Part shown: positions 28,329-37,428 of the stretch, in pieces
How positions within the stretch are numbered: position 1 is the stretch's first letter
Layout: the number at the start of each line of letters is the position of its first letter
Assembly: GCF_019100565.1 (NCBI RefSeq)
Contig: NZ_JAHRID010000004.1
Coordinates: forward strand, 124,001 to 188,000
DNA length: 64,000 nucleotides
Direction: 5' to 3'
Source of the DNA: Arsukibacterium indicum
GTDB lineage: Bacteria; Pseudomonadota; Gammaproteobacteria; Enterobacterales; Alteromonadaceae
The notes under the pieces: generated by a model
What the model was told of the DNA's origin: nothing
The model's input: the letters and a program-made list of their open reading frames with translations, nothing else
Database searches by the model: none
Translations under genes and position numbers: made by a program

Positions 28329-28801
28329 GTCAAATCCCGATGACAATTCAGGGCGCAGAAGCATTGCGCGTTGAACTGCATGAGCTTAAATCGGTAAAGC
28401 GGCCGGCAATTATTCAGGCTATTGCTGAAGCCCGTGCCCACGGCGATTTAAAAGAGAACGCTGAGTACCATGCTGCCCGCGAGCAGCAAGGCTTCTGTGA
28501 AGGCCGTATTCAGGATATTGAAAGTAAGTTGTCGAATGCCCAGATCATCGATATCAGCAAAATGCCAAACAATGGCAAAGTGATTTTTGGGGCAACGGTA
28601 TCTATTTTAAATCTGGATACTGACGAAGAAATGACTTACCGCATTGTAGGTGATGATGAAGCAGACATTAAAAACAATTTAATTTCTGTTAACTCACCAA
28701 TTGCCCGCGGCTTAATTGGCAAGACAACAGATGATGTGGTTAATATCACTACCCCGAAAGGCGTGGTGGAGTTTGAAATTACCGCGGTAAAATATATCTG
28801 A
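28325..28801 (+). CDS. greA: transcription elongation factor GreA
   Basis: A 158-residue protein with the N-terminal coiled coil carrying the acidic tip ([16 protein letters not shown], residues about 40-55) that reaches into the RNA polymerase secondary channel and stimulates cleavage of backtracked RNA, and the C-terminal FKBP-like domain. Full length. The ATGA overlap with carB shows coupling to carAB, as in several gammaproteobacteria. An intrinsic terminator follows 22 bases after the stop. Confidence 0.97.
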   Translation: MSQIPMTIQGAEALRVELHELKSVKRPAIIQAIAEARAHGDLKENAEYHAAREQQGFCEGRIQDIESKLSNAQIIDISKMPNNGKVIFGATVSILNLDTDEEMTYRIVGDDEADIKNNLISVNSPIARGLIGKTTDDVVNITTPKGVVEFEITAVKYI

Positions 28802-28823
28802 CGGTCAGAGCGTCAACAGAATA

Positions 28824-28852
28824 AAAACGCCAGGCTTGCCCTGGCGTTTTTT
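28824..28852. terminator. bidirectional terminator between greA and the convergent sigma-factor gene
   Basis: AAAACGCCAGG / CCTGGCGTTTT around CTTGC. T run on the plus side and an A run (T on the minus strand) on the other, so it can serve both greA and the convergent minus-strand gene. Confidence 0.9.
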
Positions 28853-29987
28853 ATCCCCAGAACCAGCGGCCACTACTTATCAGCCCAACTATTAAGCCAC
28901 CAAAGCCAGCTATACTGCCACCGGCCATACCAAACCAGCACCAGAACAGGTTGCGTTTATAGGCAATTTTAGCTTGTGGGTCTTGCAGCATTTTTTGTTG
29001 TAAACGGGGCTTAATTGTCTGCCAGACACCATATTGCAGGTAGCCCAAACCGGCCATAAACAGGCTGAAAGCCAGTACGGGCGCGATTGCCCCGGCGGTA
29101 AACTGATAGGCCATCGCCAGTAAAATACCACTGAAAAAGAGCCAACCAATGCTGATATTTCGGTATTTCAGCAATTGTTGCCGCTCTTGCAGCGTTTCCG
29201 CCCGTTTCAGCGGCTGTTTCATGCCCAGAATTACTCCTAACACCCCACCCAGAGCACCCAGCATTGCGCCGCCTAACAGCCAGCTGAATTTAACCAGGCC
29301 ACTGCTATTGGCAGCCAATGCGCTGGCTGAGGCCGCCGCTACCGGCGGGCTGGCCAGCGTCAGCGCACTGCATATAGCCGTGGTAAGGCCCAGCCCGGGA
29401 GCCGTGCTTAAAATCAGTTTGCCGTATTTAGCCAGGATCTGATCTTTTAACAGTTCTCGTACCCGCTGCAGTTTTTTGCGGACATTAGTTTCGCTTAAGC
29501 CCAATAGCTCAGCAACCTGTTGGCTGTTTTGCTCTTCGCGGTAAAACAGCAGTACAATTTCCCGGCTATCGGCCGGCAACTGGCTGATAAAGTCTGCCAT
29601 GATCTGACTTTGCTGGTTTTTAGCTAAATCCTGGTCTAATTCAATGTCGCTGGCAAACTCTGCCAGAGCCTGATCAGCGTCATCGCCGCTCAGGGTAACA
29701 CTCACTTTATTATCGCGCAGGTAGTTAAAAGCACGATAGCGGGTGATTTGCCGCACCCAGGGTAAAAAGCTGCTGGGGTTTTGTAAGGTGTTTAATTGCT
29801 GCCAGATGTGAATAAACACTTGCTGGGCAATGTCTTCACTGGCGTCTAAATCTTTAACTATCGCCAGGGCAATACTGCTGACACTGCGCTGGCAGCGTGC
29901 AACCAGCCGCTGAAAAGCACCTGTATCGCCCAGCTGTGCGGCAGTGATATCAGGAATAAGTTGGTGTTCAATCATTGATAAACTCAT
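28851..29987 (-). CDS. ECF-type RNA polymerase sigma factor fused to a C-terminal multi-helix membrane domain
   Basis: A 378-residue protein. Residues about 15-90 form sigma region 2 (DIAQQVFIHIWQQL, FLPWVRQITRYRAFNYLRD) and about 130-185 region 4 with a helix-turn-helix (QQVAELLGLSETNVRKKLQR). From about 190 to the end there are some five hydrophobic segments (AMLGALGGVLGVILG, IGWLFFSGILLAMAYQ and FGMAGGSIAGFGGLIVG among them). Ordinary ECF factors stop near residue 190; here the added membrane part could hold the factor at the membrane in place of a separate anti-sigma, which is inference. GTG/ATG choice: ATG 29987 has AGGAG at good spacing. It follows an alpha/beta hydrolase gene after 18 bases, so the two form an operon. 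Confidence 0.8.
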   Translation of the reverse strand: MSLSMIEHQLIPDITAAQLGDTGAFQRLVARCQRSVSSIALAIVKDLDASEDIAQQVFIHIWQQLNTLQNPSSFLPWVRQITRYRAFNYLRDNKVSVTLSGDDADQALAEFASDIELDQDLAKNQQSQIMADFISQLPADSREIVLLFYREEQNSQQVAELLGLSETNVRKKLQRVRELLKDQILAKYGKLILSTAPGLGLTTAICSALTLASPPVAAASASALAANSSGLVKFSWLLGGAMLGALGGVLGVILGMKQPLKRAETLQERQQLLKYRNISIGWLFFSGILLAMAYQFTAGAIAPVLAFSLFMAGLGYLQYGVWQTIKPRLQQKMLQDPQAKIAYKRNLFWCWFGMAGGSIAGFGGLIVGLISSGRWFWG

Positions 29988-30005
29988 GCCAATTACTCCT
30001 GCAGC

Positions 30006-30908
30006 TTAATTTTCTAAAACCTGGGCGATACGACTGATTAGCCAGTCTGGCTGGTCCAGCATAATAAAATGCCGTGACTCAGTATTAAACTCAAGTCTGG
30101 CATGAGCAATAGTGGCAATTTGTTGCTGATAAAGTGCCTTGGCGGCTGCACGCTGCGCTTCATCCTGAAGAGCGCCGCTGGCACCCAGTAACAATACATT
30201 GCTTTTAATGTTATGCACATTGGGGCGCAAATCGGTGGTAAGTAGTTCATACAATGCCTGGCCGACGCTGGCCGGGTCTGACGCTGCCGCCATCGCCACC
30301 ACTTGCTGCTGATGTGCAACCGAACTTGCCTGCACTTGCACGCCCTGGTTTGCCATACTGGCCAGTTGCTCAGCGTTCATGCCCTGGTATAAGGTTTTAA
30401 AATACTCGGCCTGTGGGGTTACCTGCGCGACGGTGGTGTTGGCTTCGCGGCTAAACACCGGTGCCAGATAGGGCAGGCCATCTACCGCGACAATAGTGCC
30501 AACTTTAGTTGGTGCGTTGCTGGCTAAACTAAAGGCCAGAAATGCCCCCAAACTATGGCCCACCAGCGCCGGTTGCTGTAACTGCTGTTGCTCAATATAG
30601 TTAAGCAAATCACGCTGCACCCGCGGCAGTATCTCGCCGCTGATAGCCGGGGTACCGGCAAAGCCAGCAATACTGATTAAATGCAGCTGATAATCGCTGG
30701 CCAGTGCCTCGGCAGTAGGGCGCCACACCCGGGCATCAGACATTAAGCCGGGGATCATAATTACCGGCTTACCTTTGCCGATAACTTCAACGGTAAAACT
30801 GTCAGCCGTTTCTGCTTTAACATTAGCAGCGAGCACGCCGCCAACAATGGTGAGGCTGATAGCAAAGTATGCCCAGAAACCAGGTTTAGTCTTGTTGTGC
30901 TTTTTCAT
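30006..30908 (-). CDS. exported alpha/beta hydrolase
   Basis: A 300-residue protein with a signal peptide (hydrophobic YFAISLTIVGGVLAANVKA, residues about 15-33) and an alpha/beta hydrolase fold: oxyanion region MIPGLMSDARVW, nucleophile elbow GHSLGAF near residue 118, and the catalytic histidine in ESRHFIML near the C-terminus. An acid residue presumably lies in the DGLPY or later strand. Substrate unknown; esterase, lipase or amidase are possible. It is the first gene of a two-gene operon with the membrane-bound ECF sigma factor, so it may act in the same envelope response, for example by removing or producing the signal (inference). Confidence 0.85.
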   Translation of the reverse strand: MKKHNKTKPGFWAYFAISLTIVGGVLAANVKAETADSFTVEVIGKGKPVIMIPGLMSDARVWRPTAEALASDYQLHLISIAGFAGTPAISGEILPRVQRDLLNYIEQQQLQQPALVGHSLGAFLAFSLASNAPTKVGTIVAVDGLPYLAPVFSREANTTVAQVTPQAEYFKTLYQGMNAEQLASMANQGVQVQASSVAHQQQVVAMAAASDPASVGQALYELLTTDLRPNVHNIKSNVLLLGASGALQDEAQRAAAKALYQQQIATIAHARLEFNTESRHFIMLDQPDWLISRIAQVLEN

Positions 30909-30967
30909 GATAAGTCCTTAGTAATAAGTGAGAGACATTACTAAGTACCGGCAGCATGGCCTGCTGT

Positions 30968-30990
30968 GACAAAAAATATGGAAAAGTTTC
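30968..30990 (-). promoter_or_regulatory. candidate ECF-type promoter upstream of the hydrolase-sigma operon
   Basis: On the minus strand GAAAC (30990-30986), 15 bases, GTC (30970-30968), the general pattern of ECF promoters (AAC in the -35, GTC/CGT in the -10). It lies 60-80 bases before the hydrolase start and could allow autoregulation. Confidence 0.3.
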
Positions 30991-31002
30991 GGTTTTGAAA
31001 TT

Positions 31003-31076
31003 TGGAGCGGGTGGCGGGAATCGAACCCGTGTCTAAAGCTTGGGAAGCTTTCATTCTGCCATTGAACTACACCCGC
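31003..31076 (-). tRNA. tRNA-Gly (anticodon CCC), CCA encoded
   Basis: On the minus strand: acceptor GCGGGTG/CACCCGC, D arm with TAGTTCAATGGCAGAA, anticodon loop TTCCCAA giving CCC, T arm GGGTTCGATTCCC, discriminator T and encoded CCA. Closely resembles E. coli glyU. Confidence 0.96.
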
Positions 31077-31117
31077 AAGGCGTTCCAGCTAAATTACTGC
31101 AACGCCGGTCTTTTCGT

Positions 31118-31154
31118 CAATGGATTGTAATCCTTAAATGATAATAATCCATTG
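31118..31154. other. inverted repeat between tRNA-Gly and radD
   Basis: CAATGGATT (31118-31126) and AATCCATTG (31146-31154) form a perfect 9-base stem with an AT-rich 19-base loop. There is no T run. It lies downstream of radD on the minus strand and upstream of the tRNA; it may be a protein-binding or mRNA 3' stabilising site. Confidence 0.35.
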
Positions 31155-31193
31155 GTCGGCCAAAACCGCTTAAAGAACAAATTATATTCTGCC

Positions 31194-32957
31194 TTATTCG
31201 CCTTCGTCGCTATAGTTAAGCTGATTATGATAACGACCACTGTAATCAAAAAAGCTGTCCAGCTGCTGCCAGCCTTTGGCTTGTTTTTTTAGCAGAATAA
31301 GCTGCGGCATCCGGAATTTATCCTGATCGGCTACCAGCTCGCTGGCAGTTCGATAGTTTTTCGGTTTAAGCCCTGGCGTGCGGCTGTGGGGGTGGACAAA
31401 CAACGCATATAGCGCCCGGCGCTGAGCGTCGGTATCCATTTTAAAGTGGCGGTAAAACGGGTTGCCGTCGATATCCAGATACTGCACCTGCAGCACCCCT
31501 TGCTGATCACTAAGCTGCATCTGCTGACACCGAAACAAATGGTGATGCTGTTTGTTAAGCACTTCTTTTAAGCGCTTGTCCGGATCGATAAGCTGCGACT
31601 GACAGTGCTGACAAACCCTGGCTGCAATATCGTTTTCGCCGCCGCAGTCCGGACAGATCCGGGCTCTGAACCGGTAGCTGCATTGTTTGGGCGCAGAATT
31701 GGCACTATGTTCCAGTAAACCCTGACAGCGCCGGCCATAATGTTCAATAATATCGCCATCGTTATCAACCAGCCCCCAGAAAACATTGGCAAACTGGCAA
31801 TCCGGGCAGGGCACCTGTACCGGCACAGCTTTACTGGCGGGCCGCGGGCTGCCCACTTCCGGGTAGAACAAATCGTAGCCATTGGCGGCGTAATCAATAA
31901 TCAGGCACTGTTTTTTATCTGGTGCGCTGCGCAAACCACGGCCCACCATTTGCTGAAATAAACTAACCGAAGCCGTGGGCCGTAAAATAGCGATAAGATC
32001 GACATGCGGCGCATCAAATCCGGTAGTCAGTACCGCCACATTAACCAGAAATTTTAGTTGCTTTGCTTTAAACGCCACAAGCAGCTGATCACGCTCTGTA
32101 TTGGGGGTGGTAGCAGTAATAAGCGCTGCATGCTGGCCCTGAGCGTTAAGCAAGCCCAGTATCTCGTTGGCATGCCGCACTGTCGCAGCGAAAATAATGA
32201 TACCTTGCTTACTGTCAGCAAGCTGGCATAACTGGCTGACAATCAGTTTGGTTGCCCTGCCCATTTTACCTATTAACGAATCGATTTGCTGCTCGCTGTA
32301 ATCCATACCACTTTGCATCTGCAGACTGCTAAAGTCGTATTGGGCTGTTAAACCGTCGAGTAAAACCGGTTTAGCTAAATAACCTTTGCTGATTAATGGT
32401 CGCAGTGGTAACTCAAAGATACACCGGTCAAAGGTGGCATGCTCCGTCGAGCCCACCCTGCCATGGTAATGACTTTTATAAATCCAGCCAGTGCCAAGCC
32501 GGTAAGGCGTGGCTGTCAGGCCCAGTATTTTTAAGCCTGGGTTGTGCTGGCGTATGTGATTGAACAATAGCTGATACTGACTACCTTCGCTAAGGCTTAC
32601 CCGGTGACATTCATCAATTATCAACATGGAATAACTGGCACTGAACTGAGTAAGGTTACGCGCAGCCGATTGCACGCTGGCGATTACTGTTTTTGCTGAA
32701 TTGTCTTTCTGCTTGAGGCCTGCCGCAAAAATGCTGCCGGCTGAGGTAAGCAGTTCAACTTTTTCTGCGTTTTGGGCAACCAACTCCTTAACATGGGTAA
32801 GAATTAATACCCGGCCCTTGGCGATTCTAGCCAGCTCCGCCAACACCAGACTCTTGCCTGCGCCAGTAGGCAGTACCATCACCGCTGATTGATTAGTTTG
32901 TTTAAAGTGGGCAATAGCTGCGTTGACGGCTTGCTGCTGATAGTCTCTTAACTGCAT
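31194..32957 (-). CDS. radD: DEAD/DEAH-box ATPase RadD (YejH)
   Basis: A 587-residue superfamily 2 helicase-like protein, the same length as E. coli RadD (586). Q-motif start MQLRDYQQQAV, Walker A LPTGAGKS (29-36), motif II DECH (115-118), LGLTATPYRLG, and helicase C-terminal motifs (TTGFDAPHVD, QMVGRGLRS). The C-terminal part holds zinc-ribbon cysteine pairs (CPDCQ, CPDCGGEN, CQHCQS). RadD is a RecA accessory factor that helps recombinational repair after UV or crosslink damage. ATG 32957 is the first codon that gives the conserved N-terminus. It is probably a single-gene unit. Confidence 0.93.
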   Translation of the reverse strand: MQLRDYQQQAVNAAIAHFKQTNQSAVMVLPTGAGKSLVLAELARIAKGRVLILTHVKELVAQNAEKVELLTSAGSIFAAGLKQKDNSAKTVIASVQSAARNLTQFSASYSMLIIDECHRVSLSEGSQYQLLFNHIRQHNPGLKILGLTATPYRLGTGWIYKSHYHGRVGSTEHATFDRCIFELPLRPLISKGYLAKPVLLDGLTAQYDFSSLQMQSGMDYSEQQIDSLIGKMGRATKLIVSQLCQLADSKQGIIIFAATVRHANEILGLLNAQGQHAALITATTPNTERDQLLVAFKAKQLKFLVNVAVLTTGFDAPHVDLIAILRPTASVSLFQQMVGRGLRSAPDKKQCLIIDYAANGYDLFYPEVGSPRPASKAVPVQVPCPDCQFANVFWGLVDNDGDIIEHYGRRCQGLLEHSANSAPKQCSYRFRARICPDCGGENDIAARVCQHCQSQLIDPDKRLKEVLNKQHHHLFRCQQMQLSDQQGVLQVQYLDIDGNPFYRHFKMDTDAQRRALYALFVHPHSRTPGLKPKNYRTASELVADQDKFRMPQLILLKKQAKGWQQLDSFFDYSGRYHNQLNYSDEGE

Positions 32958-33116
32958 GATTTCTTCATTGGCTTATTGCGTGTTCTAAGGTAACTCGTCA
33001 CCAGGTACAGATAGTCAGGCGTAATCTATAAATAAATTTTTACAATTTAAGTACAGGTCAGAGTTTTGATTTCTGGCATATAGCGTAGAGTAACCGGTAG
33101 TCGATGGGAGTTACCA

Positions 33117-33533
33117 ATGAAAAATAAAAAAGCATTCAGCCTGAATCTGGAAGAAAAGGTGTTGTGGGTGCGGGCCGATGGCGTCTGGAACGAACGCACT
33201 GCAAATGACTATGTGCAAGAGTTCCGGCACCTGGTAAAACCGATAGTGGCTGAGCCCTGGGCCGTGGTGCTTGATATACGACACTGGCAGTTAAGCCCGG
33301 CTGGCGTTTTCAGTTTGCTTAAAGACAACACCCGTTGGTGTTTTGAACATAATTTGCGCCATGTCGAGACCATTTATGCCGACAATGCGGTGGTAATGTG
33401 GCAGTTTGTTAAAGCCACTGAAGTTGCGGCAAGGCCTGTTGATTTGGTCAGTCAGGTAGCGACAAGTGAGGCTGCTGCCCGCGAGGTTTTGCAGGCAGCC
33501 GGGTTTTTAACTGATAAATCAGCCGCGCGGTAA
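33117..33533 (+). CDS. conserved-looking small protein, possibly STAS/SpoIIAA-like
   Basis: A 138-residue soluble protein. Alternating hydrophobic strands and helices (KVLWVRADGVWNE, PWAVVLDIRHWQLS, VETIYADNAVVMWQF) resemble the STAS/SpoIIAA fold of the kind found in light- or stress-linked regulators, but the similarity is by eye only. No cysteine cluster, signal peptide or membrane helix. ATG 33117 has GGGAG at good spacing. The end overlaps the convergent yhbY gene by 15 bases. Confidence 0.65.
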   Translation: MKNKKAFSLNLEEKVLWVRADGVWNERTANDYVQEFRHLVKPIVAEPWAVVLDIRHWQLSPAGVFSLLKDNTRWCFEHNLRHVETIYADNAVVMWQFVKATEVAARPVDLVSQVATSEAAAREVLQAAGFLTDKSAAR

Positions 33534-33815
33534 CTGAATTTTTTTTGCTTCGCTTTGGCGGTACAACACCAGAGTTTTGCCGATGACCTGTACTTTTTCG
33601 GCTTTAGTTTCCCGGATTATCGCATCCATAATAAGAACTTTTTGCTCGCGATCTTCAGTTGGGACTTTTATTTTAATTAATTCATGAAAGTTGAGCGCTA
33701 CTTCAATTTCAGCGACCACGCCTTCGGTAAGGCCATTACCACCCAGTAAAATAACAGGTTTCAGCTCATGGGCTTTGGCTTTTAAAAATTGTTTTTGTTT
33801 ATTGGTTAAACTCAT
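33519..33815 (-). CDS. yhbY: ribosome assembly RNA-binding protein YhbY (CRM domain)
   Basis: A 98-residue single CRM-domain protein matching the YhbY family: KQKFLKAKAHELKPVILLGGNGLT contains the GxxG-like RNA-binding loop, followed by ALNFHELIKIKV. It associates with pre-50S particles. It is divergent from rlmE, another 50S-maturation gene, with an 82-base gap; this head-to-head pair is the usual gammaproteobacterial arrangement. Confidence 0.95.
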   Translation of the reverse strand: MSLTNKQKQFLKAKAHELKPVILLGGNGLTEGVVAEIEVALNFHELIKIKVPTEDREQKVLIMDAIIRETKAEKVQVIGKTLVLYRQSEAKKIQLPRG

Positions 33816-33897
33816 ATAGGTAGAATATCCAGATTCAAGCTTGATTTTTGCTTATTGTAGCGCCATCTCAGGCATAACACTATTTAAGAGTGGTACC

Positions 33898-34527
33898 ATG
33901 ACCAAGAAAAAACGCTCTGCCAGTTCAACCCGCTGGTTAAAAGAGCATTTTGATGATCACTTTGTCCAAAAAGCACAGAAACTAGGTTTGCGGTCACGGG
34001 CATCGTTTAAGTTAGAAGAAATTCAGCAGCAGGACAAGCTGATGAAGCCCGGCATGACAGTAGTCGATTTAGGGTCGGCTCCAGGCAGCTGGTCACAGTA
34101 TGTGGTTGGCGTGGTTGGCACATCTGGTACGGTAATTGCGTGCGATATTTTGCCGATGGATCCGTTGGCAGGTGTTGCGTTTTTGCAGGGTGATTTTCGG
34201 GAAGAAGCAGTTTTGGACGCTTTACTGAGCCGGATCGGCGGTAAAACCGTAGATGTGGTATTATCCGATATGGCACCTAATATGAGTGGCAATGATACGA
34301 CTGATCAGGCTCGCTCCATGTATTTAGTGGAGCTGGCATTGGATATGTGTCAAAAAGTTTTGAAGCAAAATGGCAGTTTTGTGGTCAAAGTGTTTCAGGG
34401 GGACGGTTTTGAAGCCTTTGTAAAGGATATCAGAGCCTTGTTCACCACCGTAAAAATACGTAAGCCCGATTCATCCCGTGCAAGGTCTCGGGAGACATAT
34501 ATCGTGGCGACCGGCTTCAAAGTTTAG
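33898..34527 (+). CDS. rlmE: 23S rRNA (uridine-2'-O) methyltransferase RlmE (FtsJ/RrmJ)
   Basis: 209 residues from ATG 33898, the same length as E. coli RlmE; the frame is open to 33841 but the earlier part is not family-like. It methylates U2552 of 23S rRNA during 50S maturation. SAM motif [13 protein letters not shown], catalytic DMAPNMSG (Asp), [10 protein letters not shown] (Lys) and RSRETYIVA (Glu) form the K-D-K-E set. ftsH follows after 47 bases, the classical ftsJ-ftsH operon. Confidence 0.96.
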   Translation: MTKKKRSASSTRWLKEHFDDHFVQKAQKLGLRSRASFKLEEIQQQDKLMKPGMTVVDLGSAPGSWSQYVVGVVGTSGTVIACDILPMDPLAGVAFLQGDFREEAVLDALLSRIGGKTVDVVLSDMAPNMSGNDTTDQARSMYLVELALDMCQKVLKQNGSFVVKVFQGDGFEAFVKDIRALFTTVKIRKPDSSRARSRETYIVATGFKV

Positions 34528-34574
34528 TACAGTAGCCGGTAACTTTTTATTAAGCGAAAAATGAGGTTATAACC

Positions 34575-36506
34575 TTGAGCGACATGGCAAAAAATCTGAT
34601 TGTCTGGTTGGTTATCGCAGTGGTACTGATGTCGGTATTTAACAGCTTCGGCCCAAGTGAGAATGCAGACAGACAAACCAGCTATACCCAATTTATCAAA
34701 GATATAAATCAGGGCCAGATCCGTGAAGTGAAAATTGAGCGCAGCGGTGTAATTACTGGTTTGCGGACCAGCGGTGAGCGGTTTGAAACGGTATTGCCGG
34801 TCAATGATCCAGGTTTAATGAAAGATTTATTAGACAATGATGTTCGGGTTATTGGTGCTAAGCCGGAAGAAAGTAGCTGGTTAGCAACTATTTTCATCTC
34901 CTGGTTCCCTATGCTGTTGTTAATAGGTGTCTGGATCTTCTTTATGCGCCAGATGCAGGGTGGCGGTGGCAAAGGTGCCATGTCGTTTGGTAAAAGCAAA
35001 GCCAGGCTGATGGGCGAAGACCAGATTAAAACGACTTTTGCCGATGTCGCAGGTTGTGATGAAGCGAAAGAAGAAGTATCTGAGCTTGTTGATTATTTAC
35101 GTGATCCGTCACGCTTCCAGAAGCTTGGCGGTAAGATCCCGAAAGGCGTGTTAATGGTAGGGCCGCCGGGAACCGGTAAAACCCTGTTAGCTAAAGCCAT
35201 TGCCGGCGAAGCTAAGGTGCCATTCTTTACTATTTCCGGTTCAGATTTTGTTGAAATGTTTGTTGGTGTCGGTGCTTCACGGGTTCGTGATATGTTCGAG
35301 CAGGCCAAGAAAGCAGCGCCATGTATTATCTTTATTGACGAAATCGATGCAGTTGGTCGCCAGCGTGGCGCTGGTCTGGGCGGTGGGCATGATGAGCGTG
35401 AACAAACATTAAACCAGATGCTGGTAGAGATGGACGGTTTTGATGGCAACGAAGGCATTATTGTGATTGCTGCGACTAACCGGCCAGATGTGCTTGACCC
35501 GGCGTTACTGCGCCCAGGCCGTTTTGACCGTCAGGTAGTGGTTGGGTTGCCGGATGTGAAAGGTCGCGAACAAATTTTGAAAGTTCACATGCGCAAGGTG
35601 CCATTGGCTGATGGGGTCGATGCCTCAGTAATTGCCCGTGGTACCCCGGGTTTCTCTGGTGCCGATTTAGCCAATCTTGTAAACGAAGCTGCACTATTTG
35701 CTGCCCGTAGTAGTCGCCGGGTGGTATCGATGGACGAATTTGAAAAAGCTAAAGATAAAATCATGATGGGCGCTGAGCGCCGGTCAATGGTGATGACTGA
35801 AAAAGAGAAAGAAGCGACGGCCTATCATGAAGCAGGTCATGCTATCGTTGGCCGTTTGGTACCGGATCATGACCCGGTTTATAAAGTCAGTATTATTCCT
35901 CGTGGCCGGGCACTGGGTGTTACTATGTACCTGCCAGAGCGGGACAGGGTAAGCCATAGCAAACGTCATCTGGAAAGTATGATTAGCTCGTTATTTGGTG
36001 GCCGTATAGCAGAGGAAGTGATTTACGGATTCGAGTTGGTAACAACCGGCGCTTCCAACGATATTGAGCGTGCTACTGACTTAGCCAGAAAAATGGTTAC
36101 CCAGTGGGGCTTTTCTGAAACACTTGGCCCACTGCTTTATGCAGAGGAAGAAGGTGAAGTGTTCCTGGGACGCTCAGTAAGTAAAAACAAGCACATGTCT
36201 GAAGATACGGTTAAGGCGATTGATGCTGAAATTCGGGTTTTTATTGACAGAAACTATGATCGCGCTAAAAAGCTGATCGAAGACAACATGGATATTTTAC
36301 ATGCGATGAAAGACGCATTGATGAAATATGAAACCATTGATGCTAAACAAATAGATGACCTGATGGCACGACGCGAAGTTCGCCAGCCTGAAAACTGGGA
36401 GCCGCGTGACAATGGCAGCAGCGATGATGATTCGTCGGGCAAGGCGAAAGTTGAAAGCGACGGACCAGTTGCAACAGATAAACCCTCTGAAGGCAACTTA
36501 CATTAA
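34575..36506 (+). CDS. ftsH: ATP-dependent zinc metalloprotease FtsH
   Basis: A 643-residue inner-membrane AAA+ protease that degrades LpxC, sigma32 and misassembled membrane proteins. Two N-terminal transmembrane helices ([16 protein letters not shown] and [18 protein letters not shown]) flank a periplasmic domain; the AAA module has Walker A GPPGTGKT (197-203 region) and [11 protein letters not shown]; the M41 protease site is HEAGH (His418, Glu419, His422). GAGG at 34563-34566 sits eight bases before TTG 34575, so the protein most likely starts MSDMAKN rather than at ATG 34584. The C-terminus is acidic and low complexity. Followed by an intrinsic terminator. Confidence 0.97.
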   Translation: MSDMAKNLIVWLVIAVVLMSVFNSFGPSENADRQTSYTQFIKDINQGQIREVKIERSGVITGLRTSGERFETVLPVNDPGLMKDLLDNDVRVIGAKPEESSWLATIFISWFPMLLLIGVWIFFMRQMQGGGGKGAMSFGKSKARLMGEDQIKTTFADVAGCDEAKEEVSELVDYLRDPSRFQKLGGKIPKGVLMVGPPGTGKTLLAKAIAGEAKVPFFTISGSDFVEMFVGVGASRVRDMFEQAKKAAPCIIFIDEIDAVGRQRGAGLGGGHDEREQTLNQMLVEMDGFDGNEGIIVIAATNRPDVLDPALLRPGRFDRQVVVGLPDVKGREQILKVHMRKVPLADGVDASVIARGTPGFSGADLANLVNEAALFAARSSRRVVSMDEFEKAKDKIMMGAERRSMVMTEKEKEATAYHEAGHAIVGRLVPDHDPVYKVSIIPRGRALGVTMYLPERDRVSHSKRHLESMISSLFGGRIAEEVIYGFELVTTGASNDIERATDLARKMVTQWGFSETLGPLLYAEEEGEVFLGRSVSKNKHMSEDTVKAIDAEIRVFIDRNYDRAKKLIEDNMDILHAMKDALMKYETIDAKQIDDLMARREVRQPENWEPRDNGSSDDDSSGKAKVESDGPVATDKPSEGNLH

Positions 36507-36530
36507 TCGCCGCCAGTGTTTATAATTCCT

Positions 36531-36559
36531 ACCCCGGCTTGCCGGGGTTTGTTCTTTTT
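36531..36559 (+). terminator. intrinsic terminator after ftsH
   Basis: ACCCCGG / CCGGGGT around CTTG, followed by a T-rich stretch (TTGTTCTTTTT), 24 bases after the ftsH stop. Confidence 0.8.
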
Positions 36560-36588
36560 GGGATATAACTTTCTGCAGGTTTAAGCTT

Positions 36589-37428
36589 ATGCTATTGAAA
36601 CTTCCCCGTCAGCGTCAGTTGGATTTATCCCGTCCGGTGGTAATGGGCATTTTAAATATAACCCCAGATTCATTTTCTGATGGCGGCCAGCACAATACTG
36701 TTGATGCAGCTCTGTATCAGGCAGAACAAATGCTGGCAGATGGTGCAACTGTGCTGGACATTGGCGGTGAGTCAACCCGACCGGGCGCCGCAGCAGTACC
36801 ATTACAGCAGGAGCTGGATAGGGTTGTACCGGTGATTGCTGCTATCCGGCAGCGCTTTGACTGTGTGTTATCTGTAGATACCAGCAAAGCTGGTGTAATG
36901 TCAGCTGCGGTTCAGGCCGGTGCCGATATGATCAATGATGTTCAGGCATTACAGGGCGAAGGTGCACTGGCCTGTGCGGCCGAATTAAATGTGCCGGTTT
37001 GCATTATGCATATGCAGGGCGAGCCCCGTACTATGCAGCAGCAACCCCGCTATGATGATGTCGTTGCTGAAGTAATAAAATTTCTGCAACGACGGACAAT
37101 GGATTGTCAGTTCGCCGGAATTGGCAAATCACAGATTATTCTGGACCCGGGTTTTGGCTTTGGTAAAACGCTTAGTCATAATTATCAGCTGTTGGCGGCG
37201 CTGGAGCAGCTAGTTCAACTGGGATATCCGGTTCTGGCTGGTATGTCCCGCAAGTCGATGGTTGGGCAGCTGCTTAATGTCCCGTTAAATCAGCGTTTGG
37301 CAGGTAGTGTTGCTTGTGCCACAATTGCCGCACTACAGGGAGCTCGCATTATTCGGGTTCACGATGTAAAGGAAACAGTACATGCATTGCAGGTAGCTAC
37401 GGCAGTGCGCCATGGAGTAGAAGCATGA
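36589..37428 (+). CDS. folP: dihydropteroate synthase FolP
   Basis: A 279-residue TIM-barrel enzyme that joins p-aminobenzoate to the pterin diphosphate in folate synthesis; the target of sulfonamides. Both signatures are present: [14 protein letters not shown] (about 20-33) and [11 protein letters not shown] (about 60-70); DPGFGFGKT and GMSRKS follow. ATG 36589 lies after the ftsH terminator, so some transcription must start in the short gap or read through. Its stop overlaps the glmM start (ATGA). Confidence 0.97.
   Translation: MLLKLPRQRQLDLSRPVVMGILNITPDSFSDGGQHNTVDAALYQAEQMLADGATVLDIGGESTRPGAAAVPLQQELDRVVPVIAAIRQRFDCVLSVDTSKAGVMSAAVQAGADMINDVQALQGEGALACAAELNVPVCIMHMQGEPRTMQQQPRYDDVVAEVIKFLQRRTMDCQFAGIGKSQIILDPGFGFGKTLSHNYQLLAALEQLVQLGYPVLAGMSRKSMVGQLLNVPLNQRLAGSVACATIAALQGARIIRVHDVKETVHALQVATAVRHGVEA

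Noticed and set aside
37314-37424. Upstream extension of glmM inside folP
   Set aside because: The residues before ATG 37425 are an out-of-frame reading of folP and are unlike GlmM; the ATGA overlap marks the true start.
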